Assembly (NCBI GenBank): GCA_916610825.1
Contig: OU744450.1
Location: 2,630,578-2,694,577 of the forward strand
Length of the DNA: 64,000 nucleotides
Source: Haliclystus octoradiatus
Taxonomy: Eukaryota; Cnidaria; Staurozoa; Stauromedusae; Haliclystidae
Direction of reading: 5' to 3'
The notes under the pieces were generated by a model that saw nothing but the letters and a program-made list of their open reading frames with translations, was not told the origin of the DNA and made no database searches. Position 1 is the first letter of the stretch. The number at the start of each line of letters is the position of its first letter. A program made the position numbers and the translations under genes. This document shows, piece by piece, positions 23,186-35,788 of this stretch.

Positions 23186-26100
23186 ATGTATAACGGAATA
23201 GGTTTATCAACAGTCCGAGGTTCAGGAACAAATGGATATGTTACTAAAAATTTATCTTTTGTACATTCTAAAAAGGAGCAGGTTGAATATTTGAAAGATG
23301 ATGATCTCAAAAGGAGAGAAATGTCTTTGTCTAAAAAACCTAATCAAGAAATATTAGAACATGACAGAAAAAGATTGATTGAAGTAAAATGTATGGAATT
23401 CCAAGATGTGATGGAAGAACAGGGGTAAGAAAGTTATAAATATGAGTCCTGCTCTTAGCCTGGTCTAGACTAGAGCAGGATTTTGGAATCTGCTTTCATT
23501 TTAAATTGGACGTGTATAGAGTCCCGGTAGCCGGGTCTTTGGTTGAAAAAAGCAAGAGTCCCGGTAGTCCAATTCGCATGCGCAGAACGCTTTTCTGTCT
23601 TCGAAATGTGTAAATAAAACTTTCAATTTTCTTAAACTTTAAAGTTACAGTATATCTATTTTAAAAGTTATTAAAAGATATCACATTTATTTGATAATGA
23701 CATTGAGGCAAATAGGATAACTTGTGAAACGGATTCAACATTTGTGGAAGTACAGTAAATGCTTGATTTAGCAGAAACAGAAAATTATTTAATCGACGTC
23801 GCGTTTTTCACGATGGCCGACGGATACATTCAAGACGTTCAACAAGCTGAAATCAGATCTCACATTTGTAGAATGAATATAATATTTTACTGCCTAAACA
23901 CAGTGGATCAACCATTTGTAATTGTTTTCTGTCAATAAAATCAGCAACGCCATAGTTTCACAATCGTGATAGCGGCTAGCCTAGCCAAAGAATCGCTGTT
24001 TTGACTTTGTTCCACAATATTAAGAATGTGGAAAACTTTGAAGAAAACATCTGAAGCAGTGCTTCTTTATATTTATCGAATATATATATATAGATGTATA
24101 TCAGCATATCAAATTATAAATTGACCAATGTAGTTTAATTTTCACGAAAGAATTTTCAATCCCATTGCATCGAAAAGCCGTGAAAGAAATGAAAATACGA
24201 TATTGATGTTTCACGCTTTGACGCTTGGCGTTATGCGCGTGCGCATTTGACTGCCGGGACTTTAGTTTTTTTCAACCAAAGACCCGGTTACCGGGACTAT
24301 ATCCACTTCGTTGTAAATTATATTTGTGGTTAAACTTTTTGGCTTACTATAAAAATGGAACTATGTAACTATAAATTATGTGGATTCTGGAATAGTTATG
24401 CGAGCGTAGCGAGTAGATTTTTTGAGCCATCTCAACTGAATAGTGTAATTTTGACCACATTTCAATCTTTTCCAAAAACATGACTGACAAATGACTTCTA
24501 GATTGGAAGGAATGCATTATACGCGACCAAGCTCGAGGTCGTTTTTTTCTCGGAAAATGTGCGGCTGAAACCCAAATTCTGGTTTAGTTTTGCGCTGGTG
24601 AATCACATATGTAGGCAAGTTTTAGATATGTTATCCAAATAATCATGGAAATTATGTCATATTCTTATAAAATACGGGTAAAATTATGAAATGTGCGGCT
24701 GGAATATCAGGTGCGAAAATGATTGCGCGGCCAAGGTCTTGCCTGCAAACAGCAAACTTTCCAATCTAAAATGACTTGGGCCTAAACAATTTCATAAACG
24801 ATTTTATTACTATTGTATTTGAAAAAGTTTGTGCGGATTGGGTGTATCAACAAAAGTTTGTTCAGAAATGTTCAAATATTACCCGCACAAGGCTTTCTTT
24901 GCATACTGGTAGGCCAGTCTGCAGAGAAGGGCACTCTTTGCCAAGATTTCGGAAGTGCATCAATAATAAAGTATCAAGATTAAAAGTGACTCCTAAACTA
25001 CAATGCAACAGCACTATTGGAGTGCATAAATCGTCAAATGCTTTAATGGTTTGCAAAATTATTCCCAAAACATATAAAATTCTGTAAATTCAAACAATAA
25101 ATGGAGTTTATCAATAGGGGTGAAACACAAAAACTTTTCCTTAGGAGCGCTCTTTTGAAAAAAATGTTAATCTTGGGAGTGCAGACTTTGCCCTTCTCCA
25201 GGGTGTCACAAAGTTTCTAGCCTTCCGGGATCCTGGATGAAACACAGCCAACCTTCGGAAAATTTTACCCTACGGCGTTTCAAATATCATTTTCAGACAG
25301 AAAAACTTTAAATTAAGGTCGACCCAGTATTACGGTATATAGGTCAACACCTGCTTTGGAGCTTGATTGTGTAGGTTTTAAGGTATGTTTGCTGCTTAAA
25401 CCACGTTTAAATTATAGCCATCAATTCCCAAAATCTTTTGAATCGATTTAATTTTTATTTATCAGCGACAATGTTTGCATATAATGATGGTAGAAACTTC
25501 ACGACTTTTGACTCTTTTTCCTGTTTCGCCAGACCGACAAACAAGCAAGAAGAATGTATTTTATCAAACCAGTATCAAAACTAGTACTGCATAGATGGAT
25601 GATATAGCCTTGTTACATTTTTCAGATTAGCTTTCAAGCTGAAAATAAAATTCATTATTTACTGTGGTCAAAAACAATTTCTCTGTGTTGGTCAAGTATT
25701 GCTCGCTTTATGTATATTTCATTCAAACTGATCACAAGTTTTTGGCATTCATACTAATGTGTTGACCTTTCACATTGGAGCAAACAAAAGAACTCAACAT
25801 AATTTGATCACGTAGGCTTTAAATTACATTAACCATTCATGCATACGATTGTTTTGAAACCATTGTATTGTTCTGCAGCGTCATAACAGACAAACAAACC
25901 CTGAATGATCGCATCGCATTAAATTATCTTCGGAACTTTGGAATTTCCGAAGGAAAGTCATAAAAGCCTCTGAAATAGATTATTCCGAAGTTTGATTACA
26001 TCAACTACCTATAAATATTATAAAATCCAAAATTTAATAACTAATAATAAATAATAACAATGAAATTTTGTAAAAATCATTCTAAAATTTTGAAACCTTC

Positions 26101-29100
26101 GGAATTGGTGCTGGCGTTCCAGGAACCTGGTTCCCGCACTTTGTGACACCCTGCCCTGCTCTGCAGTCTGACGTCGTAGGGCTATATGCTAAAGATGTGT
26201 CGTAAGCCTGCAATAAATAGGAAACACACAGCAAACATTTTCTCTTTAGATTACACAACAAAGGAAATGTGACAAATTATCGATCCATAAATAGCTGTTT
26301 TTCAGATATGGATATTACTTATCTAACGAACAAGGATATCTAAGTCAACATTTTAATTGAACTAGTTTAATTTGTTTAAGTTTAGTTTTATGAGCCCTTC
26401 GTAAAAAAGCCGGAAATGGCTTATAAGGTTTACTCAATAATTGATGATGATGATGATTGATGAACACAGTTTTTACCAGGTATTTGGGAATATGCCTAAC
26501 TTGAAAATAACGTAACCAGTATTTGTTACTTTTGTTAGTAACAATACGTAGAGAAGAGAAGGATGAATTGGAACAAATTTTCTTTAAAAAATTATTACTA
26601 CTCACGCAAAACTCACAGATTTGGTATCGAATTATAGAAAATTGTCTGAAGTTTATAATTCAAAATATGTAAATATTAAAAAATCAAAGTTGAAGCAGTG
26701 TTTAACGGAACAATAAGGTTTTTTCAAAATCGCAATTGTGTGAAAATGTGGGGTGAAACGGAATGCTCGCAAAAGTACCGTTATTTCGTCAAATTTCTTC
26801 AAAGTATCTTAACCATAGATCCTTTGAAAATTGATATCAAAAGTGATAGATTAGATAGATAATGAATTTTAGTTTCAAATCTGAATTTAGAAGATTGTCA
26901 TTTTTCTATCGTAAAAGTGTGTCTCCTTAATACACAGTAAATTCTTCACATACCAATAGAATTCTTCAAATTTTCGTTATAGTTTAAATAATATGAGTAT
27001 GCTAAGGTAAATCAATCAATTGGTTTTAGTTAGATTCAACCAATACAGTGTGAATGGAAACAGCATTTAATTTCGAATACTTTCAAAAAATCCATCGTAA
27101 AGGTCGCTTACCTCTGGAAGCTGTCAAATTCAAAGAAACTGCTCATGCAAATGTTTTGTTTACATTATAATTCACACTGATTCACGAAGGAAATAACAAG
27201 TCAAACAAGACGATAGAAAATCATTTATTTTACGTTGAAAATAAAACTATAAAAGAATAGATATGAAAATGGTGATAAACAAAGCATCGGTGTTCCTTGA
27301 GATTGAATTTGGTACTCAATAGTGACAAATGGTTTATTTATGATGATAAATGGTTTTATATTTTCAGGTATGATGAGACTGAAATAGAGACCAAAGTTTC
27401 AGAATTCCGCAAAGCTTTATTCGAGAAAGACGCACAATCTACTCAGAAGATAAATGCAAGGTAAGTCTGAGCTTCTCTTTTTAGCTTGAACTTAAACTCT
27501 TTTAAGCTGGCTTTAAAAGCTGGTTTTAAGCCCCCCAATTCCAGGACTTATCGAATTTGTTTGCAAGGACTCCACCTTCTGTCAAACCCAGGCTCACGAA
27601 ATTTGAACTAAGGACGCGAAAATAATATCATGAATTTGAAAAACTTTTTGTTCAAAAGCAAAACCTTGTTTTCAATGTTGTGTGTCCCATCTCTTATAAG
27701 TAGATGGCTTTTTTCAGATCCATTTCAAATATATTTGGACCCGGACCTGGTTTTAGATCTGGATCTGGATTTATATCTAGATTTAGATCTAGATTTTGAT
27801 CTGGATTTATACCTAGATTTAGATCTAGATTTTGATCTGGATTTATACCAGGATTTATATCTAGATTTTGATCTGGATTTGGATCTGGATTAATATCTAC
27901 ATTTTGATCTACATTTTGATCTGGATTCATATCTAGATTTAGATCTACATTTTGATCTGGATTTGGATCTGGATTCATATCTAGATTTAGATCGACATTT
28001 TGATCTGGATTTGGATCTGGATTCATATCTAGATTTAGATCTACATTTTGATCTGGAATTGGATCTGGATTTAGATATCAACTTGGATCTGGATTTAGAC
28101 ATGGACTTTGATTTGGATGCAGATCTTGAAGTCGAGGAATCCAAAGACCTCTGTAGGCCTATCATTATTTTAATTGTTTTATTAAATCTATTAGCAATGC
28201 AGCAATGGGTTCGCATCAAATGGCTGAAGCAAATGAAATGAAAAATGAGAAGTTAAGGGAAGCATTTGGTATCAAAGAATCATACGTTGGCGGCAGTGCG
28301 TTCAATCTAGAACATCAAGCAGCAAAAAAAGAAGAAATGATGGCCGCCAAAGAAAAGAAAATGAAAGATATGAAAAAGGCAATTAGGAAGTAAGCATTTT
28401 ATAAACATTAATTCAAATTATGGCAATTGTAGGACCTATTCTGAAATGTTTCCTATAAATTCAAATGAATAGCTTTACAATTGATTTAATCAATCACTAT
28501 GTTATTCGACCAGGACTGTGCATGCAGAATATACTAATGTTGCCAGTGTCACCATCTGAAAGGTCTTTGATGAATCCCTTGGTTAGTCAAAACATGTGTC
28601 AGACAATCAAATTGATTTGAAGAAGTTCATCCAGGTTCCGACAAAATTAGGAATCCTGGATTACGTAAGGCTAGATAAATGACGAAGAATCCAACTGTGA
28701 AGAGACCTGTTTTTATATTTTTCGTGGCTATCTATTTTTGATGATATTTGGTCGTTGATTCATCGCTTATGTTTTTTGTGAGCAGTGATGATATTTTCAA
28801 TATTCCTCATTTGTAGGGCAAAAAAAGATCAACAAAAGCGCAGCAGAAAATCATCATCGTCATCCAGTAATTCAGAAAATTCTGATTCAGAAAAAGAGTA
28901 AGTAATTTATTATCCAAAATCAATAGTCAATACTACTACATACAGTCAAACCCAGGGTCCGACAATTGTTTTATCCTTCCAGAAACCTGACATTTTATTC
29001 AAACAACGTTTGAGAACTTTTCATCTGAAAGGCGCCTTGTAATATTGTCATTTCTCTAAATTTGAGGACAAAAATCAAAATCAATTTTCTTCTGAATTTT

Positions 29101-32100
29101 CGTTAGCCTTCCGGAACCTAATTGCCAGGTTGCTAGGTTTTGTCGGACCCTGGTCAAACCTATTATAGCAATCACCTCTATACTGCAGCCACCTGCATGT
29201 AATGCTCAATTTATCTATCTTGTATAGCTTGCTGTTGTATACAGGCTTCTGTGAGACGGTCATCAGATATGTACTAAGTAACCGCTTACGATCAAGTTGA
29301 GCCTTCATTATAAAAGATTTAAGAATTGTGTGCTTCCAAAATTATGAAAGTTGGTTTTACATAGAAATCTAATATCATTATATTATTACTGAAAGACTTT
29401 TACCCCCTTCGGAAAACAATTCAGGAGCTGATGAACAGTTCATGGACAATTCATAAAAATTGGGGCCATTTAACGTTCATGAGCTGTTGAACATGAACTC
29501 CTGAACTATTTTTCGCTGGGGATATATTTTTATTCTTGATTAAATGCAGTCAATTAGGCAGTGATCATCTGACAATTTAAAAATCCTAGAGGCTATAAAT
29601 AGTTTAAAAATATGCACAGATAAGGATTTGTTGAAAACATAAAGATAAATCTATTTTATAAATCAAGAATTAAACACTTGCTGTGCAATATGGGTTATAT
29701 AGACACTCCCAGTTGCTTCAAGGCACTCTAAAAGCTCCACACAACCGCTCATGATTTCTTACGCCTTACTCTTGGCACGTGGCGCAAAACTCGTGTTTAT
29801 ATATAGCACTAGCAATGAGTGACCCGCGTTGCTGGGTTGATCCCTTCATTTTCAAGACTGCAAGTCTACGTTACTTAGATTTAGAATTTGATTGACAGAT
29901 TTCATCAAAAGAACAATAGAATAATTGGCGTGAACAATAGAGAATGGTCAATGATGTGTGTCAAATTAAGAAGGACAAATTGCTTAATTGTTGTTACGCA
30001 AAGTTGGATTACAAAATAAAGATTTGTTTTCTTTCGATGCAGGAAATAGGGAATAGAATATAAAAACTAAAAGCGTCATTAATCTCGCGGAATGACATTG
30101 ATTCTGATGATATGTTTTTCGAAAGTTTTACGTAACAATTGACAGAGAAAAACGAAAAACAAATCCATGCTCGCGACAGCACACGTACACACACACACAC
30201 AGACTACGACGTTTCTAGATATAGATTATCTCACTTCTCAAATTTTAGAGAAGTTTATATACTTCAGATCATATCAGTTATTTTGGAGGCCTACTGCGAA
30301 GCGTGGCTCAAATCCCCGACAGGTCATCTTTTTAGGATAGCATGTCCTTTTTAATAATGTATTAGAGGTATCTTCTGAAACATTTTTTGGTCATCCAATT
30401 ACGTTTATAGATATAGATGTTATACAGAAAGTGTTTAATATTTGCGTAACAGAATCGAAAATATTTGAGGGTACCACTCCTTGTGTCTTGTGTCGTAAAT
30501 ATGATATAAACACATAGATGACAAATGACAAACACATAGATGTGTAAAAACAATTTTTGTTTTTTTATTCGTATGTGTTCTATCTTTCTTTAGAGAGGCA
30601 TCTTCAGACAAAAGACAAACTAAAGAACCTGGTGAATTGAGGTATATTCCAAATAACGTGTATAAAGTATATCGCTTTTTGAGACACTGAAATAACTCTT
30701 TTCCTCTGAAATTGACCCAGATGAACATTATATTTTTGAGATTTTTTTAATTCTGCTTTTGAAGCCAAAAAGAAGCAACAAATATTATGACAATAGGGTT
30801 TGATTGTGATGTTTGGCCTACAGCTCTACATTTATATTTCTACACGCAAAACAAAAGGTGGAACCTTTTGACTTTTTTCCCAAAAATATGTAACAGTTCA
30901 TTAGTATCCTGCTACAGTCAAACATGTTATAGCGGTCACCTCTATACAGCGGCCACCTGTCTATAGTGGTCACTATTGCAATAACTAAATTAATTGTTTC
31001 TATTGAAATATCCCTGTATATAAAGGCCACCTGGATATAGTGGTCAATTTATCTACCTCTCATAGCTGGCTGTTATATACAGGTTTCACTGTAGTTCATT
31101 TTCTTATTGTATACAATGTATAGCGTATATTAGAAATAGCTAAATACCTTGAAAGCTGTAACTTTTCATTATTTACGCTTTTCTTGTGAAGTGCTTTAGC
31201 GACTAGTACATATTAAATATATCAGCAGGATTATTGTGTTGCTGCGCAAAGGCAAAGGTAAATTGTATCCCATTAATCTATGTCACATTTAACCCCCATG
31301 TCAGCATTATTGCGAACAGAATAGAAAAAATGTTTATTAAAGTTGATATATGCAGTTTATAGAATGAGAGTCAAAAATGAAACCTGCTAGAATTACGCTA
31401 ATTGGAATAAATCGCCTGATGAACACATTATGTTGTGAAACTTGAAATAGCGTAATTCTAGCATGTTTTATTTTCGACTCTCATTCTGTAAATGCTCTGA
31501 TTACTTTCATTGAGCAAGCACTAAACCAATACCTGGTGTAGAAAAATCAAATTATATTATTATTATTTTATTATTTTATACACTTTAAACATCTTTTGAA
31601 AATGGGAATAAGTCTAAAAATGATAATTACTTGTTTACTTGTTTGCTTGTAAAAGCCTGTAGTCTATCGAGCATTTTTGATGAATATTGTGCTCACATGG
31701 AAGTTTTATATCAAATTCTTTAAGCTGTTGTCAGTGAAAATGTCCTCCAAGTACAGAGCTTGAACAAGTTTTTTTAAACAGTTTTTTTTTCATTCACAGT
31801 AGTGAATCTGAAGGAGAAATCAAATCAAAAAAACATCATAAAGAAGAGAATAATAGAAATGAATCGAACAATTCTAAGAAACGTCGAAGAGATTCCTCGG
31901 AAAGCGATAGTAAATCTCGCAGAGAGGAATCGAATAGAAAAAGTGAAAAGAAATCTAGAAAAAGCAATGATAGCAGAGAATCACCTCAAAGAAGACATGT
32001 GTCACGTTCAGATGATAACCATAAACGAGGGAGGCGTAGTGACAGAAGCGAACGTTCCAAGGATCAAAGAAATAGAAAAGTATCGTCATCTGCATCTCGT

Positions 32101-34657
32101 TCACCGTCACCTGTCCAGAAGAGGGAAAGAAAACGCCATTATTCTTCGTCACCTGATCGTCCTTCTCGAAACCATAAAAGCCGAGAGGAAAAATCAAGAA
32201 CAAATAACGGTAGTCACTGTAGTAGAAAACCACCTAAATCACCACGAAATGTTGAGCGACGTCGACGGCATGATTCACCAGAAATGAGTCAAAGTCCTCC
32301 TGTTATCAAATCTAGGAAACATTCACCTTCGATTAGTCGCAGTGTTTCACCAATAAGAATTATTAGAAAGGAGTATATTCTAAAAGAAAGTCGTTCACAT
32401 GAGAAAGCAAACAGAAAATCCAGTGTGTCACCAGATATATCCAAGCAGGGACGTAGAGAAAATTCCCCTTCACAATCTCCTAAGAAGGCACGGCATCGTA
32501 GTCATAATGATGAGAGAGTAAGAGCACGCAGGAGTGACAAGTCAGAAGCATCCAGGGCGCGAGAGAACAGAAGACATTCACAATCTCCCACAGAAAGAAA
32601 AAGTGTGACTCCACCTCGTCGTAAATCATTGATTGACACATCACCTTCTAGAGAGAGCAGAAAGTCTAGAAACAGAGACAGAAGCTCTGAAAATGAAGAT
32701 AATTGCTCTAGAAGGAGGAAGAGCAGGGAACGTTCTGAATCCCCAGAAAAGAAGGCGATTCCCCCACCCCATCGTCGCAGATCCAGGAATGCTACACCAC
32801 CTACCAAAAATAAAAGACAATCTAGAAACAAAACCAGAGATTCTGACAATGAAATGAATTCCTTCAGGAGTAAGAAGAACATAAAACAATCTGAATCACC
32901 GGTTGAAAGACGGATCCCAACGCCACCACCTAACAGATCTAGAAATGCATCACCAGGAGGCAGGAGTAGACATTTAGAAAGTGATGCGAAAGGATCGAAA
33001 AGCAAAAAGAATAGAGAAATGTCTGCTTCATCTGATTCTAGTAGAAGCCCAACATCACCACCTCAAAAATCTAGGAATGACACACCACCATCAAGAGAAA
33101 GAAGAAATTCAAAAAATAGAGTTCAAGTGTCTCGCTCGCAAGAACGACAGAGGGATCGACGTGAACCAAGAAGAAATCGATCACCTACTAAAGTATTATC
33201 ACCAGAGATTACTAATAGGAATGACAGTTCTAGCGATGATGGAAAAAGAACAACAGTTGTCAGATCTAGGCGTGACTCCAATACAACAGACGATGAAAGA
33301 CAAACGAGAATGAAACCCAGAGATAGATTTGGAAGAGACTTATCAGAAAAAAGGAAACCCCGACAGCAATCAGCATCTCCCGATGAAAGACAAGAAGTCA
33401 CTCACAGATCGCCACCACGGAGAAGAGAGCGTCAACATTCCCCTTCACCAAGAAGAGAATTCAATTCTAGGCCATTTGATCGTAGTCATCAGTCAAGATC
33501 AAGGAGTCCAGAAAGAAGATTCAATCAGCGACAAAATAAGGATGAGGATTCCGGCCGAGATTTTTCTTATGGCCGTCATGATCGAAGACAGTCACCAGAT
33601 AGAAGTAGAAGTTCTCGACAGACAATCAAAGAGAGAGAGACTTATCGGGAAATGGATGGTAGACAAAGGCACTCAAGAGATAGACAAAGACACTCAAGGG
33701 ATAGGACAGATCGAAAAGAAATCATTTCATCAAAAGTTGTGTAAGTTGCCTAATCTCTCTTGATATAGTCATTAGTCACCAAACCAATGTTTGCAGCGAC
33801 TTGGAATCCTAAACGCGCTACAATCCTACACGCTTCCCAATAATATGATTTACTTTCCTGCCCAAATATTCAGAAACATGTATCAGGGTACTCCTGTAAC
33901 TCCTGTAAGGGGACAGGGGATGTAAATTGAAGAATATTGCTAACGCCCTAAGATTTAAGGTTTTACTGGGAATGAAACCTCAGAATCACCAAAAATTATT
34001 GTTCGTATACCGGATTCACAGTTACAGAAAAGCAGAACTTTTGCAACAGGAAGCCAACATTGAAATTTTGATTTATGCTTTCACTGAATTCCAAAGAATC
34101 AATAGTAATTCATATTTAGGCGTCTTGATTTGTCCTATAGCTTTCCAGGAACCATTTTCCCAGCAACGCCTATTGTTGCTGAAAATCCAAAATTAAAACG
34201 TTAAAACTTGTAGGGTACTATATTTGTCTATCATCCATCAAAACTGCTTATTCCTCAGAATTTAATCGAGTTTACTACAACGTTATAATAAGCTGAAATT
34301 GCTCAACAACCCTGATGAGGGTCACCATTGAATCGTAAGAGTCAAATTTAGATGAATATTGACATTTTATGATTTGAAAGCCAAATTTCTACTCAAAAAC
34401 TTTGAAGTGTTTTATGATTTCAGAAGACTCAACCTTTTGCTAGACTGACCAGAACATTAAATCATTTAAAAATAGACTATTACTCTGATACCTTTGCACA
34501 TTTTAGACTGCCAGCAAAAGAACTGAAAAGAAAAGCTAGAACGAGCAGTAGCTCATCAAATGCAAGTTCTGGAAGTTCGTCCAATAGTAGTGCTTCAGGG
34601 TCGTCCAGTGGTAGTGGGTCAAGTTCAGGGTCATCGTCAGGCTCAAGTAGTTCATCG

Positions 34658-34695
<38 letters not shown>

Positions 34696-34750
34696 GGAAA
34701 GTGACAATGATAATGATGACAGAAAATCATCTAGAAATAGACATCGTTGA
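23186..34750 (+). CDS. SRRM2: SRRM2/CWC21-like serine/arginine-rich splicing factor, complete, seven coding exons
   Basis: Nuclear spliceosomal protein. In known relatives the N-terminal cwf21 region contacts Prp8/U5 and the RS region binds other SR proteins. Exons: 23186-23424, 27368-27460, 28195-28389, 28817-28897, 30594-30641, 31800-33740 and 34507-34750. All have AG/GT borders and matching phases and join to about 946 codons ending in TGA. The N-terminus MYNGIGLSTVRGSGTNGYV is diagnostic. The cwf21 domain spans about residues 45-100 (KPNQEILEHDRKR, VMEEQG), followed by MAEANEMKNEKLREAFGI. The large exon is RS-rich (repeated RSRS, SPSP and SPERR motifs), and the last exon ends in poly-Ser and an acidic/basic tail. 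It is shorter than vertebrate SRRM2. The open frame starts 6 nt earlier at a TTG, but the family start is this ATG. Confidence 0.92.
23520..24298. mobile_element. Non-autonomous DNA transposon with about 50-bp TIRs
   Basis: The left end AGTCCCGGTAGCCGGGTCTT and the reverse complement of the right end AGTCCCGGTAACCGGGTCTT continue in register through TGGTTGAAAAAA and a second AGTCCCGG block. It is 779 bp with no coding capacity seen. The target duplication is unclear (flanks TATAG and ATATC). It lies in SRRM2 intron 1. Confidence 0.8.
24299..27367. other. Remainder of SRRM2-like intron 1
   Basis: A 3.1-kb stretch without a recognised gene. A GCGAGCGTAGCGAG motif (24399) and an open frame at 24776-25087 with an equally open antisense frame are present; neither looks coding. 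Confidence 0.45.
27735..28130. repeat. Hexamer-based minisatellite in SRRM2-like intron 2
   Basis: About 400 bp of GATCTG/GATTTA/GATCTA hexamers, partly arranged in 60-bp higher-order units. Because the unit length is a multiple of three, several frames on both strands are open (Asp-Leu repeats on +, Asn-Pro-Asp and Ser-Arg-Lys repeats on -). None is a gene. It ends 65 bp before exon 3. Confidence 0.9.
28930..29310. repeat. Dispersed repeat (CACCTCTATA type), copy 1
   Basis: The block GTCAAACCTATTATAGCAAT, CACCTCTATACTGCAGCCACC, then GCTGTTGTATACAGG closely matches 30905-31100. It lies in SRRM2-like intron 4. The class is not determined. Confidence 0.55.
29670..29826. mobile_element. MITE-like element, relative of the one at 43160-44225
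   Basis: The left end ACTTGCTGTGCAATATGGGT, continuing TATATAGACAC, and the right end AACTCGTGTTTATATA match the ends of the element around 43160-44225 (CTTTCTGTGCAGTACGGGTT and CTCGTGTTTATATAACCC). It lies in an SRRM2-like intron. Confidence 0.5.
30905..31100. repeat. Dispersed repeat (CACCTCTATA type), copy 2
   Basis: CAAACATGTTATAGCGGTCA, then CCTCTATACAGCGGCCACC, TATAGTGGTC and GCTGTTATATACAGG. Same family as 28930-29310; this copy has an extra internal repeat of the TATAGTGGTCA unit. Confidence 0.55.
31354..31494. mobile_element. Palindromic MITE
   Basis: The left arm TAGAATGAGAGTCAAAAATG, then CTGCTAGAATTACGCTA, pairs with the right arm TAGCGTAATTCTAGCATG, then TTTTCGACTCTCATTCTG. Arms are about 45 bp around a spacer of about 50 bp. 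A solo end of the same family appears at 58985-59036. Confidence 0.75.
34643..34697 (+). repeat. TCA/TCG trinucleotide repeat encoding poly-serine
   Basis: An AGT/TCA/TCG run within the last SRRM2-like exon encodes roughly 18 consecutive serines, the pure TCA part being 34659-34695. Antisense and other-frame open frames here (poly-Asp, poly-Met, poly-His) are artefacts. Confidence 0.85.
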
Positions 34751-35516
34751 GAATATATTATTTTGAAACTTAGAATATGGCAATTTGTACAACTATGACA
34801 TTGGGAGAAAGAAGCTGTATTTAATCAATCCGTAATATTAAGATGTTATGAGACAGCCAACAGCACAAAGGAGGTTAAAGTTATTGAATCAACAATCTCA
34901 TAGCCATTCATTTTATTGAACAATTGGGAATTATTTTTGAAATATGATGCAATTGGTTTAATAAACTTTTATTTTATCAAAAAAGAGATGCTTTTGATAG
35001 CATTTGAACAGTGTCCGTTTGAAAAGATAAACAATTTACAGAAGTGCATAAGAACAAATGTTATTTTTTCGATCAAATATAATTATTATACATTATGACA
35101 TTTGAAAAAGTTGTTCGATTTATATGTTAATCTTTCTTGAGAAAATTAAAGAATCATATTTTATGGATAATTGATTAAAAAACCGATCTGTAATCTTCAT
35201 CAAATTGCTTAAATAATCAGATATTCTTCGTAATATATATACATTCTTATCTTGTACGTATGATAAATATATTGCTTATTTTGACTTCATATTATCAAAA
35301 CACAAGAGCTAATAATTGGTAAAATAATTGTTTGCCTTTTCTATCATGTTGTCACTTGAATCTGAGATACTTATTTGCTTAATATTTTTGTTGGGATTGT
35401 AAATTGTAAAAATATGTTTATGTCCAGTATATTTGTAACATTATAAATGTATACGATTTCAATGTTATCATATTTGAGTTGAGTGTTTTTTAAGCCTGTT
35501 TATTCCATATAAACCT
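34751..35516 (+). other. SRRM2-like 3'UTR and flank
   Basis: A candidate polyA signal AATAAA lies at 34960-34965, 210 bp after the stop, with later candidates. No further gene is seen before the TTAA element. Confidence 0.5.
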
Positions 35517-35788
35517 TTAAAGTGCCTATGAAATGAAAAAATGGGTATTGAGGTTTTTACAGATTATGAATCTGCATGTTCGACATAGTACCATGGCAAT
35601 ATTTTTTTATGAAAATTTTAAGTAAAATGTATCTTTTTCGCATCGCAAACATGATGCATTTTGGGGACAAGCGCCTGGGCACTAATTTAGATGTCGTGAC
35701 GTCAAGAGTTGTACACACGATTTTTCACACAAGCAGACACGATGGCAAGAGAGAAAACTTTGTTCTTCTTTATTCCAACAAAAAAACA

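Noticed and set aside
24776-25087. 103-codon frame with a 68-codon antisense partner
   Set aside because: No domain, no splice support, lies in an SRRM2-like intron.
27630-28241. Overlapping Asp-Leu and Asn-Pro-Asp repeat proteins on both strands
   Set aside because: The hexamer minisatellite keeps all these frames open; the region is an intron between well-supported exons.
31955-33401. Long minus-strand and alternative plus-strand frames over the SRRM2-like RS exon
   Set aside because: Shadows of biased RS codon composition; the plus-strand frame joined by splice sites is the real one.
35576-35788. Upstream extension of the P2X7-ballast-like frame
   Set aside because: The extra N-terminal residues begin in the TIR-proximal leader and look non-coding; the ATG at 35789 starts the acidic region.
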